The position numbers were made by a program, and so were the translations under genes. The notes beneath the pieces are model-generated. The model saw only the letters and a list, made by a program, of their open reading frames with translations. It was not told where the DNA came from and made no database searches. 64,000 nucleotides of DNA from Chelonoidis abingdonii (taxonomy: Eukaryota; Chordata; Testudines; Testudinidae), in assembly GCF_003597395.2 (NCBI RefSeq), contig NC_133773.1, positions 74,812,986 to 74,876,985 on the forward strand, read 5' to 3'. This document shows, in pieces, positions 1-11,774 of this stretch (positions are counted from its first letter, which is position 1; each line of letters opens with the position of its first letter).

Positions 1-201
1 CTTTTGAAAAGCATGTCGCAGCCACTTGAACGCTGGGATAGCTGCCCATAATGCACCACTCCCAACAGCGCTGCAAATGTGGCCATGACAGTGCGCTAGT
101 AGCTGTCAGTGTGGCCACACTGCAGCGCTTTCCCTACTCAGCTGTACGAAGACAGGTTTAACTCCCAGCGCTGTACAGCTGCAAGTGTAGCCAAACCCTT
201 A
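1..201. mobile_element. Right end of a non-autonomous DNA transposon, cut by the window start
   Basis: A GC-rich block with repeated CAGCGCTG-type motifs ends in GTGTAGCCAAACCCTTA. This is the inverted form of the TAAGGGTTTGGCTACAC terminus common on short reptile DNA transposons. The left end lies outside the window, so neither the target duplication nor the length can be checked. Superfamily (hAT or Harbinger) is not decided. Confidence 0.55.
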
Positions 202-768
202 GTCCAACTGCAGCCTTCTGGACATGACTGGGTTTACTTTTCAAGAAAGTGAAGGGCCAAGCATAGCAGAGGGAGTTCAGGCTCTTCACAGCACTAACAG
301 TGCACCTCTGTCCTGACTTCCAACACTGCCCGCTATTCTAATCCAGCACTTCCATGAAACAGAGACTATTGAACATGTTACTCAGAGGGTGTTGGAGAAG
401 AGCATCCAACTTGCATTCATGTGTAAATTAGGCCAGGATCTGAGCTGTGTCTCAGCTTGGTTTTTAGCAGCAGAATATTGAAGGGTAGAGAGACAACATT
501 TGTTTACATTTCTTTTAGCTTGATACAAAGATTCCAATCCCTCTCTAGATTCAAAGAGTTGCTCTACTCTGATAATCAGCCTAGACAAATACTGCATCTT
601 TTCATTCAACAGATTTGTATTTATTTGTATTTGTATTTTTGTATGTATTCCTACTTGTATTTGCTCTACAGTCAAATAGGATTTAGTTGCTTTTTGGTCT
701 TAACATTATAGACCCAACTCAGCTAAGAAACTATGAGCTGGATTCTAGGCTTTCTTGTGTAGCTGGAG
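202..768. other. Unannotated stretch
   Basis: AT-moderate sequence with a T/A-rich run near 600-665. Reading frames here are short and unlike any family I know. I see nothing to annotate. Confidence 0.6.
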
Positions 769-890
769 TAGGGAGACCAGATATCCTGATTTTATAGGGA
801 CAGTGCTGATTTTTGGGTCTTTTTCTTATATAGGTTCCTATTATTCCCCACGCCATCCCGATTTTTCACATTTGCTGTCTGGTCACCCTA
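769..890. mobile_element. 122-bp hAT-type MITE, copy 1
   Basis: The element runs from TAGGGAGACCAG to TCTGGTCACCCTA, so its ends are inverted repeats (consensus TAGGGTGACCA). The flanking 8-mers AGCTGGAG (761-768) and AGCTGAGA (891-898) look like a decayed 8-bp target duplication, the hAT signature. Two further copies lie at 2911 and 27882. No coding capacity. Confidence 0.75.
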
Positions 891-1509
891 AGCTGAGAAT
901 TGAATGCATAACCTGAATACTGTGGGAGAAATGGGGATACAATTTGACCTTTAGAATATTTATAATGTATGATGATGACGATCAAAGAAAAATCCCGTTT
1001 TGACTCCCAGATCTCAGGTTGAGGTTGCAGGATTGATAGCAGGCGGGCGGAGGAGGGGAAGTCTTTTGTAAACTAAGCATGCTTGATATGGAAATCACTT
1101 AAACATGTAACCCTGCCACGCCATTTTTTTACAGTCATTTTTCAGAGAAGGACCACATGTTAAAACACAAAACATTGTTGGACACACATACTGCTTTACC
1201 ATGTTCTTGATTCAATTAATTTTCATAGACAGTTACATTGATATTTCCACCCTGCTGCTCTTCCAATCCTTCATCTATTTTGACAAATTATCTGCACAAA
1301 ACGTCAAAGATAACTGCCTAAGAAAATCAGTTTCTGGAGACTTAAGCCCATTTAGAAAAAACACAAACATTATAGGGTTAAAACTGACATTATTAGTTTA
1401 ATGCTACTCATCATGGGCACCTCATTATTCTGGTCTTTTACACAAACTTACATGCTTATGCTAACATAATGTGTAAAGAAATTTGGTTTATATATTTTGC
1501 TATGGGTAC
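891..1509. other. Unannotated stretch
   Basis: AT-rich sequence with no recognised repeat and no convincing coding frame. The 66-codon frame at 1201-1401 has no family resemblance. Confidence 0.55.
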
Positions 1510-2216
1510 TGTGGCAGGATGATGACTCAGCAGCACGGTCACTCCTGCTGGTTGTCCAGGTAATTAGCTCTTTTCCAACTCCGGAACACCTACTGGCTGA
1601 TAGCTTGCCTGCCACTGGCCCCATGTCCCTCCCAGATTCCTGTCCCTTTGTCCAGGGGTTCTGCCAACCACAGTACCTCCTCTGTCTGGGTCTCCCCTCC
1701 CAGGGGAATCCCCACGCCTTATCCCCACCTCGCCTCAGTAGCTACTGCCAGCCATCGTCTAGCCCCTGCTCCCTGGGGCAGACTGCAGTCTGTAAACCAC
1801 TCATCATTAGCAAGAGGGGTTGGACCAGCCGCCTCTGCCTATCTCTAGGCTGCAACTCTGCAGCCCTAGTACATTTTGTAGGCCTTTAACTAGGCCTGCA
1901 GCCTGGGGTTTTGCTAGGCTGGAGCTCCCCAGTTCCCGCTGCCCTTCCCCAGCACTGCTCCACCCTAAGTACCCACCTCAGCTTCCCAGGCAGCCAGATC
2001 CTTCTGTTTCAAGAGGCTAGAGAGAGAGAGTGTGTATTTTTTCTCCCCAGACTCTGGCCCTCAGCCCTCTTATAGGGCCAGCCATGGCCTGATTGGGGCA
2101 TGGCCCCACCTGTGGCTGCTTTCCCCCAATCAGCCTAGCCTTTCCCCCCATCCCAGCCCTCTCCTAGGGCTGTTTTAAGCCCTTCAGGGCATGAGCAGGG
2201 TGACAACCCCACTACA
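1510..2216 (-). mobile_element. Solo LTR
   Basis: A 707-bp GC-rich block begins TGTGGCAGG and ends CCACTACA, the TG...CA ends of an LTR. It is flanked by GGTAC (1505-1509) and GGTAT (2217-2221), a near-perfect 5-bp duplication. Read on the minus strand it has an LTR promoter layout: a CCAAT motif, then a CTATAAG TATA box, then a CT-rich leader. No internal retroviral sequence adjoins it, so it is a solo LTR. Open frames inside it (for example 1497-1889 +) are by-products of its base composition. Confidence 0.7.
2069..2096 (-). promoter_or_regulatory. LTR promoter: CCAAT and TATA motifs
   Basis: On the minus strand a CCAAT motif (complement of 2092-2096) lies about 20 bases upstream of TATAAG (complement of 2069-2074). 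This is what sets the LTR orientation. Whether it is active cannot be told. Confidence 0.45.
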
Positions 2217-2910
2217 GGTATGCTTAGTTAAAATAAAAGCAAATGCTTATTTATCTTTGTTACAGATGTGAAATTCAATGAACTATTTTTCTGGTTTACA
2301 TGAAATTTTGCATGCACCTTTATCTTAATGAGTAGCCCAACTTAATTATTCTTTTAATTTCTAAAATGTGCTCATTAGACCTCAGGGACCATGTCTAATA
2401 TTTAAAAGATTGGCTAGTGAAAATAATACAATGTGCCAAATAATAATAAATTCCCCTTTCCTTCAAATAAGGTAAACATCAAGCCATCTTTGCCTAAGGT
2501 TAGATTTTGGACTCAAGGATCGTATATGTTTGTAGGACAGTGTTTATTCTAAATCAGTTTTCTCAGCACTAAACAGTACATAAGTGAATCCTGCTTAAAT
2601 GAGTTTATAGTCTAAGGAGGACAGGTGTGGACACATTCTACCCTGGTTAACAAGAAGGGCAGTCTCAAAGTAGTACAAGTTTTTTTTTTTTTTCCATTGA
2701 CTATATAATTTAAGCGTTTCATAGAAGAAACAAGAGTTAAAGGTGATGACAGTGCATGGTACTACACCTAAATAAATATGGGACCTGATTTTCAGAGTTG
2801 GCCTCTGTTTTTCTAGGCCCAATGTAACTAGTTGTGCCATGTTTTGTATCTGTTATAAATTGCAGGCACAAATAGATATTTAACTATTGAACTATTTGTG
2901 TTTGTAAGTC
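2217..2910. other. Unannotated stretch
   Basis: AT-rich unique-looking sequence with a T-run near 2680-2693. No gene or repeat recognised. Confidence 0.55.
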
Positions 2911-3033
2911 TAGGGTGACCAGATGTCCCGATTTTATAGGGATAGTCCTGCTTTTTGGGTCTTTTTCTTAAATAGGCTCCTATTACTCTCCACTCCCATC
3001 CTGATTTTTCACACTTGCTGTTTGGTCACTCTA
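2911..3033. mobile_element. 122-bp hAT-type MITE, copy 2
   Basis: Same element as at 769, with ends TAGGGTGACCAGATG and TTTGGTCACTCTA. TGTAAGTC occurs immediately on the left, and again one base beyond the right end (CTGTAAGTC). That fits an 8-bp target duplication with one added base. Confidence 0.78.
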
Positions 3034-6000
3034 CTGTAAGTCAGGTACATAAGTCTGCTATATGTTGTGCAAAATTGCCCCTGCAGCAAGAGGAGTTAGA
3101 CCAAATCCTGAGTGAAAAGTAGGCCCTTATAACAGCGTGCAACTCAAAAACAATGTATTTTGTAGCTCCATTAAAAGTATGACTAACTTTTTAAAGAAAT
3201 TCTTATGCTGTGTCCTAAACTCTGTCAGACTCTGTCGCTAGACTGCTAAAGATAGCAGATTCCAAAGGCCAAGGACGTCAGCTGAAAATACCCTGTTGCT
3301 GATCCTGGAGAGTTGGCTCACACTTCCAGGTATGGGTATCAAGAATGCCTTACTGGCTCTCAACTGCCACAGGACACAAGGCAAGAGGTCTCAGGTAAAT
3401 TGGTCCCAGGTCTTTTAAAATTTCAAAGATAACTACAGCTTGAATTGCAGAACTGAACTGGCAGCCTGTTCAGACTATAAAGCAGAAGGGTGTGGAAGGG
3501 CCTTAATCAGCTAATGGCCTGCAAAGCCATCCTTAACAGTTTGTTATAATAATGCATAGAGAGGAGTCTGACATGGATAACTGTGACAAGTTCAGCATCA
3601 TTCAGGAAAGGTCATAATCTCTTGATCAACTGTAGACAGAATAGTGGACTAGAATTGTCATGCAGTGCCAGTGCCCTCATTTTATTTATTTTATAACCTG
3701 TCCGGTATGTCTAGTATTCAAACGTTTACCCATTGTTTCTCTTGCACTGAAGTGTGTCCTCTTTAAATGCTCTTTCTATTTTCACAGATACTAATTTACA
3801 TAAAACTCATAATCAAAGAGCTTCCTTCAAAAAAAGGTTTGTCCTGGAGGAACGGCTATTTTCAGACTGAAGACTGTCCAAGATCATGGAGACTACAGCT
3901 TTGTCAATACAGCACTCTCCTGTGTGGAGATAAGGGAAGAGATGGTAGTGGCTTGGTGGAGCTTTTATGCAGCGCAATATATGGAATATATTCTGACTCA
4001 CCAGCTACTGCTATGAACTCTTTCCTTATGCTGCTAAACCAGTACTGTTGAGGTATCCATGAAGGTGGAAAGTTGCCTAGCTGATGAAGAGTTGCTGGAG
4101 AGAGAGAGAGAGAGAGAGAACAGGTATATGGGGGTGTGTGTGAGTGTGCATTTTACAAAATACAGATACTCAAGTTTTCTCTACCATCACCAAGTGCAGA
4201 TAAAATTGCATTGACACCTATCCAGCCAGTGAAATCTGCTGAACAAATGTCACACAGATGAGCTGAAGAACAGTTACCAGTAAGTAACTTTTCTTTCTGT
4301 GATAGTGTTTCCTGCCTTATTAAAAGGCACCAATGTCAATCACACTAAGCTCCAATAGGTGCAATCTATCAAGCCTATTCAGTTTCAAGTTCCAACCGGG
4401 ATAAAATCTCCTGAAAATATTTGAAGCAAACTGCCCACCTTTACATAGGTCTTTTTGATAAAACACTCCATTGATGGCATTTGACATGACATTGGTGAAA
4501 GAAGTTAAGATGGGAAAACAATTTCAGTGTCACAAAAATAGCTTTAGTTTTCTGTATGACTGGAAAATAGACAGTTTGAGGGGAAGATCCCCTGATGAGT
4601 AAGGAATCATTGCTAAAGTTAACAGTGAAGTTCCTAAATTTTTGTTTTGCCAGGCAATTTGGCACTGCATATTCTTTGGAATAGTTAGATCCACAGGGAG
4701 ATTTTTTTTTTTTTTTAATTCTCTGCCTCAATGGCCAAGACAAACAGAGCTATGTTTCTTGAGAATATTCATACTGCTGTAAGTTCCATGCAAGCAGCTG
4801 CTGTCAGAAATGAGCACTAGTGTTATGGGTAGGCAATAGAAATAAGGAAAAGTGTGAGTGAATGAAACTAAAAATGTAGTTCAATATCTTTTCCTTTAAA
4901 TCCATTCCTTGGCCTTTCATATTTGGAAACAAATGTGTAAGCTATATATGTACTGAACTTTAAATGTACACATATTTATAGTTGTCAAGAATTCTATAGC
5001 GTCTCTAGCTGCTTCATTTTGAAAATGAAAAATAATTCATTGTAAATGGGTGTCTGTCTTTTTATGGTCCTTTACAATCATACAGGAGGTATATCCTATA
5101 TTAACAGACTAATCAATTAAGTTCAAAGTGCAATAATAGTTTTATTACTCTGCAGATAATATATTTAGATATCTTCACAATGGGTGTACAGTTCAAGAGT
5201 TAAAAGTAACTCTGTTAGCAATACCATTCAAAATACAAAATTCCCTTCACATCATTTAGCAGTCATCTGTCAAACTTCCCTAGTCCAAAATACCTTCAAA
5301 AGGCTGAGCTGATGACATTTACTGTTCAAATTTGCGACTTGTTAGATGCAGCCATAGGAAAACATTAAACAACATCTGCTAAATTGGGGTATCACTTGAT
5401 ATATGACATGTGTGAGTTTTAGAATTAAAGAAGTTTGAAGAAGCATTTATCAAAATTAAAAAAACAAAACAAAAAACAAAAAAACTGACTTTTTTTCCCC
5501 AAACAGTCAGAACATTGTGAACCATGGTAAGGACAGCAGCTATTCCACTGAGGATGAATTCAATGAATTACCTCTTTGTAAAACCCATCAATACCATGTT
5601 TCTTTCCAGGAATTGGGTTTTCATGAAGACCCATTTAGTTTCCCTGAAGACAGCAGCTCATTGTGAAAACACTTCTCTTCACATCCACCAGTTTTTGCAA
5701 TAATGTTGAATGCATGTAAATAGTGGGCAAAAGTGGAAAACTTACCATGAACTGTGGTAACATCCAACTTTATAAAGAAGAGTAACATTAAAAAGGATTG
5801 TGTTTTTTCTTTAGCTAAATAAATTAAACTGGATTTATCTCCTCACATCTGTCCTGCAACGCATCATTTGCTCAAAGTGAATGTCAACCTCCCCAAAGTG
5901 CCTCCTGTACATGCCATTCATCTTATGTAATTTATCTAGCTTTGCATCCTATAACAAGCATGAAGGGGAACAAATAAATGAGGATAATTGCAGGAGCAAG

Positions 6001-7338
6001 ACATACCTTTCTCTTTTGCTTCTCTCTGTCTTTCTCACTTTCTTGGCAGTTGTATCTTTTTAAATGTACAAGTTGAGAGTTGGAGCTAAAGGAGATGAGA
6101 GGGAGGGCTGAAGGGAGGTGCTGTACAAATACCCCTTTGTCTGCCCTGGCTCCTGTCTGCGAGTGACAGTCTTTTTTATCCAGCCAGGGACCAGGGGGTG
6201 GGCTTCGAGGACTACCTCTCTCAGCTAACTCCAACCCAGACAAGAAAGAAATGAACAGCTCCTTTCCAACTGGAAACAACTAGTCCATACAGGATTCAAA
6301 GAGAGGAAGCCTCCTCAGGGAGTAAAATACCTGCAGGAAAAAAAATACTTCTTGGAAAGTGTTTTTCCTCTCTGTGATAGTGAAGTATGATTGGAAAAGT
6401 AAGTAAGTGAGAGCGAGCGAGACAGAGAGAAAGAATGTGTAGAGAGGTGGGGTGAGCGAAGCTGCCAAGATCATCTGGATTGGTAGGAGAGCGTAGTTTG
6501 GTGAACGAATGCATTGTCCTAGCATATTTTCTAGTTGCCCTTCTCTTGTTTCTCTCGTGTCATAAAAATTCCCTCTGGGAGAAGTTTCATAAACAGCACT
6601 GATGATGAGGCAGGAATACCCAGCAATGGAAACCTATGCAATGTTCACATGAAATAGCTTGGGTCATCCTTTGACTTCAGAGTTCTGTTTGTTCTGTAAT
6701 TGAACTGACTGAGAACTGTGGTAATTATTTTAACTGGATTTTTGGTAATAGATGCACTGCCACACCTTCATTGTATTGAGTTTGTTACTGGCAAAACATT
6801 TAATCACATTGTAATGATGAAACAACTACTTAGTTAGCCAATATTTCAGAAAAGCATATTGTGGAATAGTGCAATGGTGCCCTTAAAACCCTTTAATTGA
6901 GGTATTCAGATGGGTAGTTAATGGAAAGAGGTTTACATAAAATTTACGTTATCATCTAATAATAACTAATTTAGGGAATAGATTGTTTAGCTTTAAGTGA
7001 AGACTCCTGTATTCTAGTCCCAGATCAGCTACTATGGACATCTTGGCTCTTTTTTGTGGTTTCATCAAATCGTGTCACTGTAATTTCTGTCTCCTAGCTG
7101 TTTGACGCTGGCTGGGTTTCAGCTTAGAGTAGATAAGATGGAATTGATGCTTACAAGGCAGACATGAGTGTGCCTTCTGCCAAAGGTTTCTAACCCACCT
7201 TAGCCATTTCATGTTTTAGTCTTTGAGCCATTTTAGCTCTATTATTATTTTTTAGCTTTAGGTGTCAGTGGGTTTTCTTCATCTACTACTAGCCCAGAGG
7301 TTACAACATTTCTTTTATTTTCTGATGTGGAGCTCACA
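3034..7338. other. Unannotated stretch
   Basis: About 4.3 kb with no recognisable gene. It contains a GA microsatellite at 4098, a T-run near 4701-4716, an A-rich low-complexity patch near 5455-5490 and a purine-rich patch near 6400-6435. The block near 3270-3540 has the feel of an old LINE remnant, but I cannot place it. Confidence 0.5.
4098..4150. repeat. GA then GT microsatellite
   Basis: About eleven GA units (4098-4119) are followed after a short break by GT-rich sequence (4133-4150). Confidence 0.9.
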
Positions 7339-7410
7339 ACAGTGATCCATGCCACTAAACTAGATTATTGTAATGCACTCTATTTGAGGCTACCCTCCCA
7401 GAGCTCTGCT
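7339..7410 (+). pseudogene. Fragment of a LINE reverse transcriptase (L2/Rex-like)
   Basis: A short plus-strand frame reads ...TVIHATKLDYCNALYLRLP. The motif LDYCNALY is characteristic of the C-terminal part of L2/Rex/CR1-group LINE reverse transcriptases (a segment beginning 'VIHA..SRLDYCNAL'). Only some 25 codons are readable and the surrounding sequence is decayed. It is an old LINE remnant; the exact clade is uncertain. Confidence 0.5.
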
Positions 7411-9914
7411 AGTGTCAGCAAATGTAGCATGCACCAACCTGTTTCTTTTTAATGCAGTGAGATGTTATGGACCTGACTCTCCCTTACATTGCTATAAATC
7501 AACAGGAACACCACTAAAGTCACTGGAATTATATAGCAGTAATACTGCATTGAGAAGAGAATAAGATCTTGTTTGTGCACGTAATGCCATTGTTGCACAC
7601 TGACTGCCTAGTCACTTCTATGTGCAGTTGGAGTAATTTTGTTATGAATGGTTTCATTTTGAAAGAGAGCACCTCGTTTTCTGATGTGCTGTCACAAGAA
7701 ATAAAAATGTAATGGGGTCTTTTTGCTCCATTTCTGGGGTTCAGTTCTCTTGTGCTGGTAGCAGTATGTTCTTGAAGGAGGGTCCAAGCTTCTGGAACAT
7801 ATTCCCTTACCTTCACGTCATTTGATTGTTTGCAGTTGCCTGATGATTTTCTATTGAAAAACTTGGAACTGAGCATGGCTAAACAATTGAGACTTGCATT
7901 GCATCACTGGCTAAACAGGGTGGCATGACTGCTGCCCCCCAATCCAAATGGGCCATCATCCCCCGCCTAAATGGATATTATCCCTGATGACCAATTTCTA
8001 TTCCAAATCCATAAAGCTTACTTTCAATATAAATATCATATTCCTTAAATTTTACTTGTGTGTACAACTCACAAAGATTATGCATCTTGGCAAGTTACGA
8101 GGTTTCTGGAGATACCTTACATGTTACATGTTATTTATGGATAAATATCCTGTAAGACCTGTTTGGTGCCGGGAATTTGTCTGGTCTGAGGTGAGCGAGC
8201 TTTGCCAAGAACAGGGGGCTCTTTGCCAAGAAGTGTCTGGTTCACAATAGGATTATGAATGGGAAAGAGAAAAGAAAGTTGTAGCATAGCTGATAAGTTT
8301 TGCGTAGCTCCATGTGTGACATTGCCTGTCATTAAGAAATGATCACTTATTACTCTTCACGCTGCCTCAGAGCAGTGGGGTGGGAGGTGGGCAAAGCTCA
8401 GCCTGCAGCAGCTTAGGGGACTGAGGAAAGCAGGGACTCTGGAGAACCTGGAAAGGGCAATAGAGAGCAGCTTATGGGAGTGAGTCAGGGCAGATTGGCG
8501 GGGGAGGGGGGAAGGGAGGTGGAGCTCGGGGCCTTTGTTTGGGGAGGAGCAGTAGAACAGGCAGTTAAACAGAGAGTGAGATGGTTGGAGTGAGGGGCAG
8601 AGAGTCTGGCACATTGGGAGGATTGTTGGGGGAAGAGTGAGGCATGGAACAGGCATCCCATGTCTTTCCCTACTTCTCATTCCCCAATTTATCCACAGAT
8701 CTCCAGCTCACCCCTTCTTGAGCCTCTACTTCCACATTGTCCTTGTCTCATTCCTCCATCCTCCCACTGGCTGCCCCTTTTGTTCCTCTGTTTGCCCACC
8801 CCACAGTCTGTCCCTCTCCTTTTTCAACCCCTATGCTCTTCCAGTTCCTCAGGTGAATCACAATTGGAAGCAGCTAGCTCTTTCTTTCTCATGCTGCCAG
8901 TGCTAGATTGGCTGGGTGCCAGCAGAGAGAATATTATGAGCAGAGGAGAGATAGTGCCTTCTGTCCTCAGTGCTGTCACCTTGTATCAGGAAGGACTAAT
9001 TATAGTGAAAATTCTACTTTGTTCCTGCATCCGTGCGGGATGTGCAAAGATCCAGCTGGGCTGCATGTATGCATGACAGGCCTGCCAAATGCATTCCTTT
9101 CATGTCTGATGCATGCTTCTTGGTTGTCCTGTTCTAGTTTTGTGGATTACAGTAAATTGTGTAATGTGCTCAGATTCCACTGTGAATGACCTAGTTCTAT
9201 AACTATTTTGTGACTACTCAATGTTCTGTATTTCTAAAATAAACCACACACCCTCACCCTTATTCTGAAATACATATCTATTCAAATCTCACCTATCACA
9301 TTCTGGCCTCCAACACAGACATGAACTCTCCCCAACTCTCTCAACGGTCCCTTCCGGCCTTGGGATCTAAACACTTCAGCTACTGACACACTTACAGTGA
9401 GAAATACTAAGAGAAACACCTCTTATATTCCATCTCTAGAAAGGATACCATTGATCTACCATTCCACTACATGCCAGGCACTTCCCACTACCTTATCCGT
9501 CTCTTCAGAGCATAAAGAGTTTATATGGCCCTTGCACGTTGGAGGGTGTAATCACCGTAGCCTATTGTAATTGAATCTAAGATACTACAAGTAAATCTAA
9601 TTACCTGAAACTTTAGAGTGGGGATTCATTTATGTAAAACTCAAGGTACTTGAATTTTGTACCGATCCAGTGAAATATTTGGGTATTCAGTGCTTATCTC
9701 TGATCGCAATGTTGGGTGCCCCAGACATTAAGTGCCACCACCATTTTAAGCAGATGTCAATTAGACCTGCTCTGAGCAGGTTAGATGACATAGTGTTTAA
9801 AATGGTGGCTGCAGCCCAGGGGTCACTTGTTAAGAGTTGTGTGATTCAGAAACAAGAACAACGTTCAGTCTTACAGACCTATGAACAATTGCATATTCTT
9901 ATGCTGATTTTTAA
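7411..9914. other. Unannotated stretch with a purine-to-pyrimidine switch
   Basis: No gene recognised. Bases 8360-8650 are purine-rich on the plus strand and 8655-8840 pyrimidine-rich. The resulting frames (for example 8660-9076) are full of S, P and L and are composition artefacts. Confidence 0.5.
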
Positions 9915-10359
9915 CTATTTATATACACAGTAATATATCTTCCTTTTATATAAAACTCTTGTAACATCTCTCTTCCTATAAGGTAATTTGAAATTGCTAG
10001 GCAACTTCACTGATCTTTCACTTAATGTGGTTTTTCTTTTGAGTCCCTTACTCTGCTGATGTTTGTCCTCAGGACATTTTTGTGCTTGTATGTTTTCTAG
10101 CATCATCTTTGCCAGTTCCTGAGGGTCTGTAATAAGTTGACTCATTTTACAGTCATTGGCAATTTCTACTGTAGTCCCTATATTGGCATCCAGAGGGGGG
10201 AATCTTTCGAGTTTTCTCTTGAAAACAGCTGATCCTAGGTGGCTGTTAAGAAATGAGAGTAGACAGATGGTAGAGTTGTCCTTATACTTCTACTGTGTAT
10301 GATTTTGATGCTACCCTTTGTGTACTTGTCCCTGTCCTCCATCTTTTGTCTCTGTCATT

Positions 10360-10700
10360 AGATGCTGGTTGTAATCTAACTTGCTATTCTCTCTGGAGTT
10401 CAGGGAATTCTTCCATGCCTCTTTCAAAGTATTAGGTTTGTTTCACTGCTGTTCAATTTGTTCCGTCACCTTTTCCAGTACTGCTGATTCAAAATGTATT
10501 TGCCATAGGTAGTAGAGTGCATGTTTGTGAGACAGGAGGCACAGTATTGGACTGCTGTCCAGGCCTTCTGTTGGTGTATTTCTCTACTCCAGTAATATCG
10601 TCCACGTGGCCTTTATTATCCTAGTGTGCCATTTGATGATCTTAACAGTTGTTTCTGCTTTGTCATTAAACTGGCCGTGATGTGGAGTTTTGTACAGGGA
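10360..10700 (-). pseudogene. Gypsy integrase C-terminal remnant
   Basis: Read on the minus strand, this gives NGQFNDKAETTVKII and, after small gaps, a stop followed by RNTPTEGLDSSP. These correspond to the end of the integrase core in vertebrate gypsy elements: the 'NGQAE' block with its catalytic glutamate, then the 'WRNTP' block. Several in-frame stops and a length change between the blocks show that it is dead. Its product would have joined retrotransposon cDNA into the genome. Confidence 0.7.
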
Positions 10701-11154
10701 CTGCTCAGTACACGAGAAACACACTTACTTAAAGTACAAGAGGCAGGCAAAGTGCTCTTTTATTCAACTACAATACACTCCTGATTATCTGAATAGCATG
10801 AGGGACAGGATTTTATTTGGATAATTAGGAGTTTGGATAATGAAGAAGGCAGGAGCCATTCTGCAGTGGGGTGGTTTCCTCTGCTGCTGGGGGATCGCTG
10901 TGCTACAGCAGGGCCAGCAACACCCAATCCCTGCATGCACAAGGGGGAAGTGTATGCTGCATTTGGGACACAACAGAATTTTTGTCTAGTTCATTTCCTT
11001 ATCTGGGAAGCCATTACTGATGTTTGGTTGAGGTGTTCCATGACTAACACAAACTTTTCTGGAAGCTCTGCCACTACTAGAACAATCTGCTTCTACAATC
11101 AACTGAAGGTGTCTGTTCTGGCATACTAATGCCCTGCTTATAGATTATCCCATA

Positions 11155-11761
11155 CAGGAGAAGCTCAGTGATACGAACACCAGAGTTAGGGACTGATTGG
11201 TCAATCAGACACTATGCGAAACCAGAATAGCCAATCGGGCAGCAGCTGAAACCAAAACACCCCAACAACAATACTGTACTGTGCCTGTATTGAATCTTAA
11301 GGTAAGAACATCTGGGCTGCCTGTCCCCACCTCACCACCATGTGCAGGGCAGTAAGAGGTGAAGATGCTGGGGCTGCCAACCCAAGGCAGCTGGAGCCTG
11401 CAGAGCAGGAGCAGTGCTGAGATCGGTGTCACTTTCACCTCTTCTTCCCCTCCCCCGTTGGGGGGGGGCGCTCGTTGTTTTCACCCTCCTCCACTAGCCT
11501 GAAGGGGGACAATGTGCTGTTCACACACACACACCTCACCTCCCCCCACCCTGCTGGGAGGAGGACAAGCTTGCAATCCAACTCAGGAAAAGAAACTGCC
11601 TGCCAGAGCTGAGGAGGGAGCTCAGCTACTGCTGAAGCCTGGCCTGGAGCATCAGCTGCTGGATCTGGAGCCCAAACTGTGCATTGTTCAGAGTTATGAA
11701 CATTTCAGAGTTACAGACAACCTCCATTCCCCAGGTGCCAGTAACTCTGAGGTTTTTACTG
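11155..11761. mobile_element. Tc1/mariner (Tigger-like) non-autonomous element
   Basis: The left end CAGGAGAAGCTCAG and the inverted right end CAGTAAAAACCTCAG are terminal repeats, continuing with GATACGAACACC and GTTACTGGCACC. TA precedes the left end (11153-11154); the right flank is TG, a mutated TA. The 3' half has a second inner copy of the 'CAGAGTTA' motif. At about 607 bp it has no transposase. It sits inside gypsy element 1. Confidence 0.7.
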
Positions 11762-11774
11762 TGCTCATAAGTAG

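Noticed and set aside
1497..1889. 130-codon open frame rich in S, P and L
   Set aside because: It lies inside a GC-rich solo LTR, overlaps other frames of the same kind, and has no domain. It is a composition artefact.
8660..9076. 138-codon open frame
   Set aside because: It comes from the pyrimidine-rich tract; overlapping frames in two phases are equally long and none has a motif.
10760..10975. Possible Tigger/pogo-like insertion (GATTATCTGAAT, TTGGATAAT words)
   Set aside because: The words are suggestive and it interrupts gypsy 1, but no paired ends or TA duplication could be set, so it is not listed as a feature.
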